Shown piece by piece: positions 1 to 7,307 of a stretch of DNA of 8,936 nucleotides (position 1 is the first letter of the stretch; every line of letters begins with the position of its first letter). Below the pieces are notes generated by a model. That model had not been told where the DNA came from and did not search any database. It saw only the letters and a list, made by a program, of their open reading frames with translations. The translations under genes were made by a program, and so were the position numbers. Origin of the DNA: an uncultured Clostridia bacterium (GTDB lineage: Bacteria > Bacillota > Clostridia > Oscillospirales > Ruminococcaceae); the NCBI GenBank assembly GCA_947175045.1, contig CAMWLH010000062.1, forward strand, positions 1 through 8,936, given 5' to 3'.

Positions 1-1
1 G

Positions 2-1360
2 GGCGGCGAGTCGGGCATCGGCTTGTGCTCCGCGGGAATGAACCCCTCGCTCGGAGACATTTCGACGATCAACAAGTTTTTCTATGTAGGCTCAGACCCC
101 GTTGTAAACGTGAATTGCCCCAATCTCGGCAGCAAGGTATCGGATAAGATGATATCCTTTTCGTCGGGATTTCAGGGTATCGACCACGGTTTTTTTGATA
201 CTTTCACCGCCGACTTGAACAAGCTGAACCGAGGTGAATCGCTGACAAGCGCTTTGAAAGAGGTATTCGCGCTGCTTACCGACGGCGTTTACACCGTGTA
301 CACCTCGGAATACTACCCCACCGACGGAAACGGCATTTTCTTCTGGGGCGCATACAATATAACCCATGAGGTTCGGGGCACGGCGGAATACAGCTCCGCC
401 ATAGGCGACAGACCATACCGCCCCTGCTTCCTTATACCATCGCAGCCAATGGACACCTACAACTCAAAGATAAAGCAGTCCACCGACGAAGCCGTAAAGT
501 CCCGCCATATTCAAGGCATTGCCTACCATCTTTCGGGATTTCACTCGGTTCTTTTAAAGGGACATCACGGTGCGGTATCCTGCGCTGAAAACGGTATACC
601 TTTTAAGTGTGCGGTCATTGAGAGGGTAAGTCAGCCTTACACCGACCCGTATGTGGCTCCTGTGAAAAAGGCTGCTCCGCCACCTCCCCCGGAGGAAGCT
701 GCCGCCGAGGGTGAGCAGGCTGTGGAAGCCGCTCCCGTTCCGCCCCCCTCACCCGTGACCGAGGAGCGTGAGGGAATTTCGGGATTCAGAAGCGCTTCGG
801 TCAAAATCCCTCTCGAAGCGTTCCCCAAGGACGTGCTGAGGCTCCTCCTGGAGATCCGCCCCGACACAAAGCCCCCCCACTTCAAATCTCTGCTCAACAA
901 GACCAAGGCAGTGCGCAGGAGGGCTGTAAGCAACAATGTGGTTCCACGCGAGGTTCTGGACAAATGCGAGCTTATGCCGGACAGCGAGATGGTGGAGAGC
1001 GCTTTCGCGATAGACGACATCACCGACGCGCAGCTCAACGCGCTGCTGGCGGGCGATACGGAGCTTAACGGCAGGATAATCATTTCGCCGAATTTCTACT
1101 CCAGCATAGTAACCGCCTGCAATTTCCTGCAATTTAAGGATGAGCCGCGGTTTATCAGCTTCTCGATCTCGATACTGGAAAATCCCGATCTCAACGCTAC
1201 TCATGAGTACACCGCGCGGCGCTTGGCGAGACTTGTCGCCAACGACAAGGTGTACCGCTTCTTCAAGGACGTGCTGGCAGGCGGTGATGTGAAATACGAG
1301 AAGTTCGTATCGGTCGCCGACAGATATGTGCGGGAATATGATCTGAATAAGAATAAATAA
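2..1360 (+). CDS. Unrecognised two-part protein with proline-rich hinge, 5' end outside window
   Basis: The frame is open to the left edge, so the gene starts upstream; 452 residues are visible, ending in TAA. A TTG codon at 23 could serve as a start but nothing requires it. Counting from the first visible residue, about 1-212 form a globular, beta-looking part with several Cys and His (for example the stretch SGFHSVLLKGHHGAVSC). About 213-258 are a Pro/Ala/Glu-rich hinge containing AAPPPPPEEAAAEG. About 259-452 form a second, charged and helix-rich part ending in KNK. No signal peptide or membrane segment is visible, so a cytoplasmic location is likely, although the true N-terminus is not seen. 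I do not recognise the family and assign no function. It converges on the oxidoreductase gene and ends directly in a terminator. That the frame is real is well supported by its length, codon pattern and the terminator at its stop. Confidence 0.85.
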   Translation, partial: GGESGIGLCSAGMNPSLGDISTINKFFYVGSDPVVNVNCPNLGSKVSDKMISFSSGFQGIDHGFFDTFTADLNKLNRGESLTSALKEVFALLTDGVYTVYTSEYYPTDGNGIFFWGAYNITHEVRGTAEYSSAIGDRPYRPCFLIPSQPMDTYNSKIKQSTDEAVKSRHIQGIAYHLSGFHSVLLKGHHGAVSCAENGIPFKCAVIERVSQPYTDPYVAPVKKAAPPPPPEEAAAEGEQAVEAAPVPPPSPVTEEREGISGFRSASVKIPLEAFPKDVLRLLLEIRPDTKPPHFKSLLNKTKAVRRRAVSNNVVPREVLDKCELMPDSEMVESAFAIDDITDAQLNALLAGDTELNGRIIISPNFYSSIVTACNFLQFKDEPRFISFSISILENPDLNATHEYTARRLARLVANDKVYRFFKDVLAGGDVKYEKFVSVADRYVREYDLNKNK

Positions 1361-1396
1361 AATCAGCCGCCCGATCAAACTCGGGCGGCTGATTTT
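1359..1396 (+). terminator. Bidirectional intrinsic terminator after the hypothetical gene
   Basis: A perfect 16-bp inverted repeat (AAAATCAGCCGCCCGA at 1359-1374, its complement at 1381-1396) encloses a 6-nt loop. The A-run on one side and T-run on the other give a GC-rich stem followed by U's on either strand. It overlaps the TAA of the plus-strand gene and can also act as a second stop for minus-strand transcription from the oxidoreductase gene. Confidence 0.9.
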
Positions 1397-1403
1397 ATAG
1401 CAT

Positions 1404-1440
1404 AAATAAGGGGCGGCATTTCTGCCGCCCCTCGTTATTT
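1404..1440 (-). terminator. Intrinsic terminator of the oxidoreductase gene
   Basis: A 9-bp GC-rich stem (GGGGCGGCA at 1410-1418, TGCCGCCCC at 1423-1431) with a 4-nt loop is flanked by A/T-rich arms. It lies immediately past the minus-strand stop codon at 1441-1443. The U-run on the minus strand is interrupted (TTATTT), so it may work together with the stronger hairpin at 1359-1396. Confidence 0.8.
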
Positions 1441-4400
1441 TTACTTATTAAACTCTTCGGTATACATCTTCTGCATTTCAACCAGATGATCGTACTTAGC
1501 CTTGGAGTTTGCAACCGCCTTATCAAACAGAACAGTTGCTCTGTCGGGATTAGCACGCATGAGCGAGTTGTAACGCACCTCTCTCATCATGAACGCCTTG
1601 TAGTCGCCCGTGGGAGCCTTGCTGTCCAGAGAGAAGGGAGATTTGCCCTCTGCCGCCAGGTCGGGATTGAATCTGAACAGATGCCAGTAGCCCGCTTCAA
1701 CAGCTTCCTTCTCAACCTGCTGAGCGATGGTAAGACCGCCCTTGATGCCGTGGTTGATGCAGGGAGCATAAGCTATTATCAGAGAAGGTCCGTCGTAAGC
1801 TTCCGCCTCAGCAATAGCCTTTAGGCACTGGTTGCGGTCCGCACCCATGGAGATCTGCGCTACATATACATAACCGTAGCTCATAGCGATTCCCGCAAGA
1901 TCCTTCTTCTTAACGTCCTTACCGCCCGCTGCAAACTGCGCAACAGCACCTACGTTGGTAGCCTTAGAAGCCTGACCGCCGGTGTTGGAGTAAACCTCGG
2001 TATCGAATACCAGAATGTTTACGTTCTTACCCGAAGCTATAACATGGTCAAGTCCGCCGTAGCCGATATCATAAGCCCAGCCGTCGCCGCCGAGGATCCA
2101 CTGGCTCTTCTTGGACAGGTAATTCTTCAGCTTCAGAACCTCCTTGACAGCAGGCTCGTTAGCGCACTGGCAATTCTCAAACGCCTCAACCAGCTTCTTG
2201 GTAGCAGCCGCGTTAGCCTTGCCGTCCTTCTCGGTCTTGAAGTACTCGTCGATAAGCTCCTTAGCCTTCTCGTGACCCTCAAGCGCCGCGATCTCCTTCA
2301 GCTTGCTCTGTGCTCTCCTGCGGAGAGTATCCTGTGCCAGGAACATACCGAGACCGAATTCCGCATTATCCTCAAACAGGGAGTTAGCCCAAGCGGGACC
2401 CTTGCCCTCCTTGTTGGTAGTGTAAGGAGTTGAAGGCTCGGAACCTGCCCAGATAGAGGAGCAGCCCGTAGCGTTGGCGATATACATTCTGTCGCCGAAG
2501 AGCTGAGTTACCAGCTTAGCGTAAGGTGTTTCGCCGCAGCCCGCGCAAGCGCCGGAGAATTCAAGCAGCGGCTGATTGAACTGCGAGCCCTTAACGGTGG
2601 TCTCCGCAAACTTAGCGTGAACCTCTTCCTTATCGGAAACGCTCTTTACCGCGTAATCGAAAGCAGCCTGCTGCTCCATCTGAGTTTCGATGGGCTTCAT
2701 AACGAGAGCGTTCTTGCTCTTGTCCTTTGCGCCCGCGGGGCAAACCTGCGCGCAAACGCCGCAGCCCGTGCAGTCGAGAGTGGAAACAGCCATAGTGTAC
2801 TTCAGACCGGGCAGACCCGTCGCGTCCTTGGTCTTTGTTGAAGCGGGAGCCGCGGAAACCTCCGCGTCGTTCATAATGAACGGACGGATTACCGCGTGAG
2901 GACATACATACGCGCACTGGTTACACTGAATGCAGTTCTCGGGAATCCACTCGGGGACGTCAACCGCGATGCCGCGCTTCTCAAAAGCAGCGGAGCCCTG
3001 CGGGAACGTGCCGTCCGCGATATCAACGAAGGTAGAAACGGGCAGAGAGTCGCCGCGCTGAGCGTTTACGGGAATCTGAATATTGTTTACAAAGTCAACC
3101 AGCTTCTTGTCGTCGCCTGTTGCCTTGTGAACGGGAAGCTCGCCGACAGCGTCAGCCCAAGCCGCGGGAACGTCAACCTTGATAACCTCGCCCGCGCCCT
3201 TTTCGATAGCGGCATAGTTCATGTTGACAATATCATCGCCCTTCTTGGCAAAGGACTTGTACGCCATCTTCTTCATGTAGTCGATAGCCTGGTCAGCGGG
3301 AATAATATTCGCGATGGAGAAGAACGCGGACTGGAGAACGGTATTGGTCTTGTTACCCAGACCTATCTCCTTGGCTACCTTGATAGCGTTGATGATATAG
3401 AAATTGATGTTGTTCTTGGCAATGTAAGCCTTTACGGGAGCGGGCAGCTTCTCGTCCAGCTCCTCGGGAGTCCACTGACAGTTGAGCAGGAACGAACCGC
3501 CGGGGATAACGTCCTGAACCATATCGTACTTGTCGATATAGGAGGGGTTATGGCAGGCAACAAAGTTCGCCTTGTTTACAAAGTAGGTGGACTTGATGGG
3601 GCTCTTACCGAATCTCAGGTGAGAGATGGTAACGCCGCCCGACTTCTTGGAGTCGTATGCGAAGTAAGCCTGCGCGTACATATCGGTGTGGTCGCCGATG
3701 ATCTTGATGGAGTTCTTGTTAGCGCCCACGGTACCGTCCGAACCCAGACCCCAGAATTTGCAGCAGGTAGTGCCCTCGGGAGTGGTGTTGGGGTTCTCGG
3801 TGATAGCGAGCGACAGCTTTGTAACGTCATCCTCGATACCGATGGTGAATACGGGCTTCTCGGTGTTGTTGTAAACGGCGATGATCTGAGCGGGGTTGCA
3901 GTCCTTGCTGCCCAGACCGTAACGACCTGTAAACACGGGAACATCGTTGAACTTGTTCTCTCTCTTGAGAGCCGCAACAACGTCAAGGTACAGAGGCTCG
4001 CCCATAGAGCCGGGCTCCTTAGTCCTGTCGAGAACGGTAATCTTCTTGACGGTCGAAGGAATAGCCTCAACGAAAGCGGAGGAAACAAAGGGTCTGTACA
4101 GTCTTACCTTTACAAGACCTACCTTCTTGCCCTGCGCGTTGAGGTAGTCGATGGTCTCCTCGATAGTATCGCATACGGAGCCCATAGCAACTATTACCTG
4201 CTCCGCGTCGTCAGCGCCGTAGTAGTTGAACAGCTTGTAGTTTGTGCCGATCTCGGCGTTCACCTTGTTCATGTACTCGGTAACCACGTCGGGGATAGCG
4301 TCATAGTAGCCGTTGCAAGCCTCGCGAGCCTGGAAGAAGATGTCGGGGTTCTGAGCGGTACCGCGGAGAACGGGGTTCTCGGGGTTGAGCGCTCTGTCGC

Positions 4401-5010
4401 GGAATGCCTGGATAGAATCCCAGTCAACCATCTTAGCGAGGGTATCGTAATCCCATACCTCGATCTTCTGGATCTCGTGAGAGGTTCTGAAGCCGTCGAA
4501 GAAGTGCAGGAAAGGAACTCTGCCCTTGATAGTGGAAAGGTGAGCCACAGCGCCCAAGTCCATAACCTCCTGAGGGTTAGTGGAGCAGAGCATAGCGTAG
4601 CCCGTCTGGCGGCACGCGTAGATATCGCTGTGATCGCCGAAGATTGAAAGCGCGTGAGAAGCGACAGCTCTCGCGGAAACATGGATAACCGAAGGGAGCA
4701 GCTCGCCCGCGATCTTATACATATTCGGAATCATAAGCAGCAGACCCTGCGAAGCGGTGTAGGTGGTCGTCAGAGCACCGGCGTTCAGAGCGCCGTGCAC
4801 AGCACCGGCTGCGCCCGCCTCGGACTGCATCTCAACGACCTTTACCTCCTCACCGAAGATATTCTTTCTGCCCGCGGTAGCCCAGGAATCGGTCACTTCC
4901 GCCATTACGGACGAAGGGGTGATGGGGTAGATCGCCGCCATATCGGTAAACGCATATGAAACGTGACCCGCGGCGTTGTTGCCGTCCATCGTAAGCTTTT
5001 GTCTTGCCAT
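1441..5010 (-). CDS. nifJ: Pyruvate:ferredoxin (flavodoxin) oxidoreductase
   Basis: This enzyme oxidatively decarboxylates pyruvate with CoA to acetyl-CoA and CO2 and passes two electrons to ferredoxin or flavodoxin; it is cytoplasmic and central to anaerobic fermentation. At 1189 residues it has the usual length of the single-chain homodimeric form. Domains in order: the N-terminal pyrimidine-binding part with YPITPSS (28-34) and an EMQSEAGAAGA stretch (60-70); the gamma-like part; the CoA-binding region around GLGSDGTVGANKNS (421-434); a two-cluster ferredoxin domain with Cys 693/696/699/703 and 747/750/753/757; and the thiamine diphosphate domain with GDGWAYDIGYGG (975-986) and DTEVYSNTGGQ (1003-1013). 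The proximal cluster Cys are 822, 825, 850 and 1084. All key residues are present. The ATG at 5008-5010 follows AAGGAGG (5020-5026) with 9-nt spacing. It is probably transcribed alone, from the promoter at 5075-5103. The symbol por/pfor is also used. Confidence 0.98.
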   Translation of the reverse strand: MARQKLTMDGNNAAGHVSYAFTDMAAIYPITPSSVMAEVTDSWATAGRKNIFGEEVKVVEMQSEAGAAGAVHGALNAGALTTTYTASQGLLLMIPNMYKIAGELLPSVIHVSARAVASHALSIFGDHSDIYACRQTGYAMLCSTNPQEVMDLGAVAHLSTIKGRVPFLHFFDGFRTSHEIQKIEVWDYDTLAKMVDWDSIQAFRDRALNPENPVLRGTAQNPDIFFQAREACNGYYDAIPDVVTEYMNKVNAEIGTNYKLFNYYGADDAEQVIVAMGSVCDTIEETIDYLNAQGKKVGLVKVRLYRPFVSSAFVEAIPSTVKKITVLDRTKEPGSMGEPLYLDVVAALKRENKFNDVPVFTGRYGLGSKDCNPAQIIAVYNNTEKPVFTIGIEDDVTKLSLAITENPNTTPEGTTCCKFWGLGSDGTVGANKNSIKIIGDHTDMYAQAYFAYDSKKSGGVTISHLRFGKSPIKSTYFVNKANFVACHNPSYIDKYDMVQDVIPGGSFLLNCQWTPEELDEKLPAPVKAYIAKNNINFYIINAIKVAKEIGLGNKTNTVLQSAFFSIANIIPADQAIDYMKKMAYKSFAKKGDDIVNMNYAAIEKGAGEVIKVDVPAAWADAVGELPVHKATGDDKKLVDFVNNIQIPVNAQRGDSLPVSTFVDIADGTFPQGSAAFEKRGIAVDVPEWIPENCIQCNQCAYVCPHAVIRPFIMNDAEVSAAPASTKTKDATGLPGLKYTMAVSTLDCTGCGVCAQVCPAGAKDKSKNALVMKPIETQMEQQAAFDYAVKSVSDKEEVHAKFAETTVKGSQFNQPLLEFSGACAGCGETPYAKLVTQLFGDRMYIANATGCSSIWAGSEPSTPYTTNKEGKGPAWANSLFEDNAEFGLGMFLAQDTLRRRAQSKLKEIAALEGHEKAKELIDEYFKTEKDGKANAAATKKLVEAFENCQCANEPAVKEVLKLKNYLSKKSQWILGGDGWAYDIGYGGLDHVIASGKNVNILVFDTEVYSNTGGQASKATNVGAVAQFAAGGKDVKKKDLAGIAMSYGYVYVAQISMGADRNQCLKAIAEAEAYDGPSLIIAYAPCINHGIKGGLTIAQQVEKEAVEAGYWHLFRFNPDLAAEGKSPFSLDSKAPTGDYKAFMMREVRYNSLMRANPDRATVLFDKAVANSKAKYDHLVEMQKMYTEEFNK

Positions 5011-5074
5011 TGGTTTTTTCCTCCTTATTTATACAAAGGCGGCGCGAAATTGCGCACCTTTTTACTCAAATTAT

Positions 5075-5103
5075 ATTTTACCACATTTTCACCGATTTGT
5101 AAA
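5075..5103 (-). promoter_or_regulatory. Sigma-A-type promoter of nifJ
   Basis: On the minus strand, TTTACA (5098-5103) is followed by a 17-bp spacer and TAAAAT (5075-5080). TG sits one base upstream of the -10, giving an extended -10. The expected start near 5068 leaves a leader of about 55-60 nt before the ATG. The surrounding sequence is strongly A/T-rich. Confidence 0.75.
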
Positions 5104-5117
5104 TAGCAATTTGGTGA
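5089..5117. promoter_or_regulatory. Imperfect dyad over the nifJ -35 box, possible operator
   Basis: TCACCGATTTG (5089-5099) and CAATTTGGTGA (5107-5117) are inverted copies matching at 9 of 11 positions across a 7-nt spacer. The dyad covers the -35 hexamer, a position where a bound protein would block polymerase. It does not resemble the TTGTTAA-type Rex box, and I cannot name the regulator. Confidence 0.35.
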
Positions 5118-5219
5118 TTTTAATAAAAAATTTCGGGTTTATTAAAATGAATTTCAAAATTTCCACGAACCACAATCCGCTCGCTGCGTTCGCTTCGCAT
5201 ACTTAGCGGAGACCTCTCA

Positions 5220-5241
5220 GCATTTGCCGTCCGGCAAATGC
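5220..5241 (-). other. Perfect short hairpin downstream of the PepSY lipoprotein gene
   Basis: GCATTTGCCG (5220-5229) and CGGCAAATGC (5232-5241) form a 10-bp perfect stem with a 2-nt loop, or 9 bp with a GTCC tetraloop. It lies about 40 nt beyond the stop codon at 5282. No U-run follows on the minus strand, so it is not a typical intrinsic terminator. It may instead be a transcript-end or processing hairpin, or part of an interspersed repeat together with the inverted repeat at 5176-5210. Confidence 0.5.
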
Positions 5242-5281
5242 GTGACTTCCCGAGATTCCGATGCGGCTGCGTTATGCTGTC

Positions 5282-6679
5282 TTAATGCTCCATATCATAC
5301 TCGATTATTTCGCCCGTCACCGCGTCAATCGAATACTCATACTCCCTGCCGTTGGCGTAAAACTCGATCTCGTACTCGTCGCCGTCATCGTCATGGTCGA
5401 GCTTAGCCTTGGTGAAGGTGACCTCGGACACGTCAAAGCCCGCATGACCCAGAGCGATCCCCTTTGCTTCGTCGAGAGTTATCCTGACCTCCGTGCTAAT
5501 CGTCTGCCCCTTGCGAGTTTCCTTTGAATCGGAGAGCACCGTGCCGCTTCCCGCGTCAATTTTATACTTGCACTTGTATTCTTCTGTCACGAAAATTATC
5601 TCATATGTTTCCCATGTCCCGTGGCTGTCAAGAATAGTCTTGATAAATGTAACCTCGGACTCCGCAAGTCCCTCCTGCCCAAGCGCCAACGCTTTTGCCT
5701 CATCTAATGTTATCCTGCCCGCCGCGGCATTCGCCACAGCCTGCCTTGAACGCGCTTCCTTCGAGTAAGACAGCACCTCGCCGCTCGCTGCGTCTATCTC
5801 ATATTCGTATTCATAATCGCCCGACACAAATTCGATGTCGTACTCTTCCCTGCCGTCGTCATAGTCGAGCTTGTTTTTAGTGAATGTCACCTCGGACGCG
5901 GTAACTCCCGCGTGACCGAGAGCCGCCGCCTTTGCCTCGTCCAAGGTTATACTGCCCGCCGCGGCATTTGCCACGGACTGCCTTGAACGCGCTTCCTTCG
6001 AGTAAGACAGCACCTCGCCGCTCGCTGCGTCTATCTCATATTCGTATTCATAATCGCCCGACACAAATTCGATGTCGTACTCTTCCCTGCCGTCGTCATA
6101 GTCGAGCTTGTTTTTAGTGAATGTCACCTCGGACGCGGTAACTCCCGCGTGACCGAGAGCCGCCGCCTTTGCCTCATCTAAGGTTATCCTGCCCGTCTCC
6201 GAGGGAGCTGAGGAGGTATCGGATATCGGGGGCGGCGCGGAGACCGCTTCTCCCGTTCCGGGAGGAGTTGTCGAAGCCGCGGGCGTTTTGGGTGTTGTCG
6301 TGGTATGCGTTGTTTGCGTTGTTGACGAGGTCGCGCCCGAAGTGTCGTGCGCGGAATCGATTATTTTTTTGGAAAACTCTATAATACTTCCGTCAGCCGC
6401 TCCGATATCATACTCATAACGATAGTCGTCCGCGGTAAACTCGATCTCATACTCTTTGCTGTCGCGATCGTATTCGCTTTTTGTAAAGATCACTTGGTCG
6501 GATGTGAAGCCCGCATGGTCGAGAGCAGCTTTTTCCGCTTCCTTAGCGCCTATAACATCCGAAGACGCAGACAATCCGACATCATTTGCACCGCCGCTCT
6601 GCCCGTCCTGCACGCTTGCGCAGCCAGACAAAAAAAGAGCTACAATAACACCGATCAAAGCAATTTTTCTTTTGTTCAT
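5282..6679 (-). CDS. Lipoprotein with five PepSY-like domains
   Basis: The product has 465 residues. The N-terminus is a lipoprotein signal peptide: MNKRK, a hydrophobic core, then lipobox LSGC with Cys20 as lipidation site, so it is anchored on the outer face of the membrane. Five PepSY-like units follow at about 43-107, 164-230, 243-309, 322-388 and 399-465. Each has an ITLDEAK..AL.HAG helix, EVTFTK, a Y/D/E-rich strand (YDIEF) and a closing YEIDA.SGE strand. Units 1 and 2 are joined by a Thr/Pro/Ser-rich linker (about 108-163). PepSY domains are known in peptidase propeptides and in secreted or membrane proteins, often with proposed peptidase-inhibitory roles; the actual partner here is unknown. 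The protein is strongly acidic. The start ATG (6677-6679) is chosen because AAGGAGG (6688-6694) lies 8 nt upstream and the signal peptide begins there. The frame stays open 54 codons further up, but that part holds the promoter. Apparently monocistronic. Confidence 0.9.
   Translation of the reverse strand: MNKRKIALIGVIVALFLSGCASVQDGQSGGANDVGLSASSDVIGAKEAEKAALDHAGFTSDQVIFTKSEYDRDSKEYEIEFTADDYRYEYDIGAADGSIIEFSKKIIDSAHDTSGATSSTTQTTHTTTTPKTPAASTTPPGTGEAVSAPPPISDTSSAPSETGRITLDEAKAAALGHAGVTASEVTFTKNKLDYDDGREEYDIEFVSGDYEYEYEIDAASGEVLSYSKEARSRQSVANAAAGSITLDEAKAAALGHAGVTASEVTFTKNKLDYDDGREEYDIEFVSGDYEYEYEIDAASGEVLSYSKEARSRQAVANAAAGRITLDEAKALALGQEGLAESEVTFIKTILDSHGTWETYEIIFVTEEYKCKYKIDAGSGTVLSDSKETRKGQTISTEVRITLDEAKGIALGHAGFDVSEVTFTKAKLDHDDDGDEYEIEFYANGREYEYSIDAVTGEIIEYDMEH
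5741..6175 (-). repeat. Tandem 237-bp duplication within the PepSY gene
   Basis: Bases 5741-5938 and 5978-6175 look identical by eye over about 198 bp, offset by exactly 237 bp (79 codons). They encode the body of PepSY units 3 and 2. The roughly 39 bp joining the copies has a few differences (SVANAAAGS versus AVANAAAGR). Units 1, 4 and 5 are clearly diverged, so this copy arose recently or is kept uniform by gene conversion. Confidence 0.93.
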
Positions 6680-6766
6680 ACAAATTTCCTCCTTGTCCGA
6701 GAAGCTTTTCGCGCCGCGCCCGAAAAACGCAGCGTCCCACAGGAAATATCCCTCGTATATGCCTTT

Positions 6767-6795
6767 ATTATAGCACAACCGCAAAAAAAATTCAA
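6767..6795 (-). promoter_or_regulatory. Sigma-A-type promoter of the PepSY lipoprotein gene
   Basis: On the minus strand, TTGAAT (6790-6795), a 17-bp spacer and a consensus TATAAT (6767-6772) are seen, with TG one base before the -10. The start point should fall near 6760, giving a leader of roughly 80 nt before the ATG at 6679. Confidence 0.8.
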
Positions 6796-6871
6796 GACAC
6801 GGCAAAAAACTTCCGTGAAAAATACCAAATTGGGATTGCAAAGGTACAAGAAATTAACAAACATGATATAG

Positions 6872-6913
6872 AAAAAGTTACAGCAACGCTGTTTCATTAA
6901 ATGTAACCTTTTT
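6872..6913 (-). terminator. Terminator-like hairpin
   Basis: AAAAAGTTACA (6872-6882) can pair with TGTAACCTTTTT (6902-6913) as an 11-bp stem with one bulged base. A smaller hairpin inside it, ACAGC/GCTGT with a 3-nt loop (6880-6892), competes. On the minus strand the small stem is followed by AACTTTTT, so this could end transcripts coming from the degenerate region on the right. It could act in the plus direction too. Confidence 0.5.
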
Positions 6914-6939
6914 GCCCCATTCGGTTGAATTTTTCTGTT

Positions 6940-7100
6940 CATTGATAAAGTATCAACTTTGCCTGAAGCAAGATATGCGGTTATAGCAACCTCATCGGTC
7001 TCAAAATTAAGCGTTGCGGTCATATTATTTTCGCCGTAGATGGTTATTTTGCTGTACTCGGAATAAAGGAAAATATTATATTCCTCGGGAGACGATTCAT
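6940..7100 (-). pseudogene. Possible beta-rich protein fragment, unidentified
   Basis: The minus-strand frame reads SPEEYNIFLYSEYSKITIYG, continues with ENNMTATLNFETDEVAITAY and ends around SGKVDTLSMN. The alternating hydrophobic pattern looks like real beta-sheet or beta-solenoid coding sequence, unlike the flanking translation. There is no good start: the internal ATG at 7021-7023 lacks a clear ribosome binding site. The frame then runs on into the terminator-like hairpin. It joins directly to the response-regulator fragment in a different frame, suggesting a deletion junction near 7100. I do not recognise the family, and it may not be a gene at all. Confidence 0.25.
6942..6956. repeat. Small palindrome, TTGATA-AAG-TATCAA
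   Basis: Perfect 6-bp arms flank a 3-nt centre. It lies in non-coding or decayed sequence. It could be a protein-binding site left from an older promoter, but no promoter elements are paired with it, and a chance occurrence is possible. Confidence 0.3.
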
Positions 7101-7106
7101 TTGAGG

Positions 7107-7229
7107 AAGCAGGCTTTCGCCGTCCCCGTACTTCCTTATTTCGCAATCCTCGGGATAATATTCCCGCAGCTTTTCCAAGATGTGATCCGCCATCTCCGGC
7201 TCGTCGTCGCACACCGCAAATTTCACCAA
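7107..7229 (-). pseudogene. N-terminal fragment of a LytTR/AgrA-type response regulator
   Basis: About 41 residues read VKFAVCDDEPEMADHILEKL followed by REYYPEDCEIRKYGDGESLL. This is the first strand, the acidic CDDE pocket and the first helix of a CheY-like receiver, in the style common in clostridial LytTR response regulators. TTG at 7227-7229 or GTG at 7224-7226 would be the start, with AGGGAG about 9 nt upstream. After GESLL the similarity stops, so the phosphoacceptor Asp strand, the rest of the receiver and the DNA-binding domain are missing; family members are usually about 230-250 residues. The frame closes at 7044-7046. It cannot be functional as a regulator. Confidence 0.6.
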
Positions 7230-7307
7230 TGCTGTCAGCTCCCTTTTCCGTCGATTTTTCCGCGCATTTCCTCGACACGCCCTTTGTTCCCGACGGCGCG
7301 AGCAAGT

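Noticed and set aside
749..1378. 209-codon minus-strand frame, and another at 637-1083
   Set aside because: Both are antisense shadows of the plus-strand gene, whose frame is open to the window edge and ends at a terminator.
2896..4647. 583-codon plus-strand open frame
   Set aside because: It lies antisense inside nifJ, whose motifs are complete. Long antisense frames arise from the strong codon bias of such a gene; the translation shows no recognisable motif and no ribosome binding site of note.
5060..5125. Rex-type operator before nifJ
   Set aside because: No TTGTTAA/TTAACAA pair with the expected spacing is present; only the TCACC/GGTGA dyad is seen.
5690..6180. CRISPR-like direct repeats
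   Set aside because: The repeat is a 237-bp coding duplication in frame with the lipoprotein gene, not short repeats with unique spacers. No CRISPR array, tRNA or rRNA was seen anywhere in the window.
6680..6841. Upstream extension of the PepSY frame by 54 codons
   Set aside because: The extension contains the TATAAT promoter box and would hide the lipoprotein signal peptide; the ATG at 6679 has an ideal ribosome binding site.
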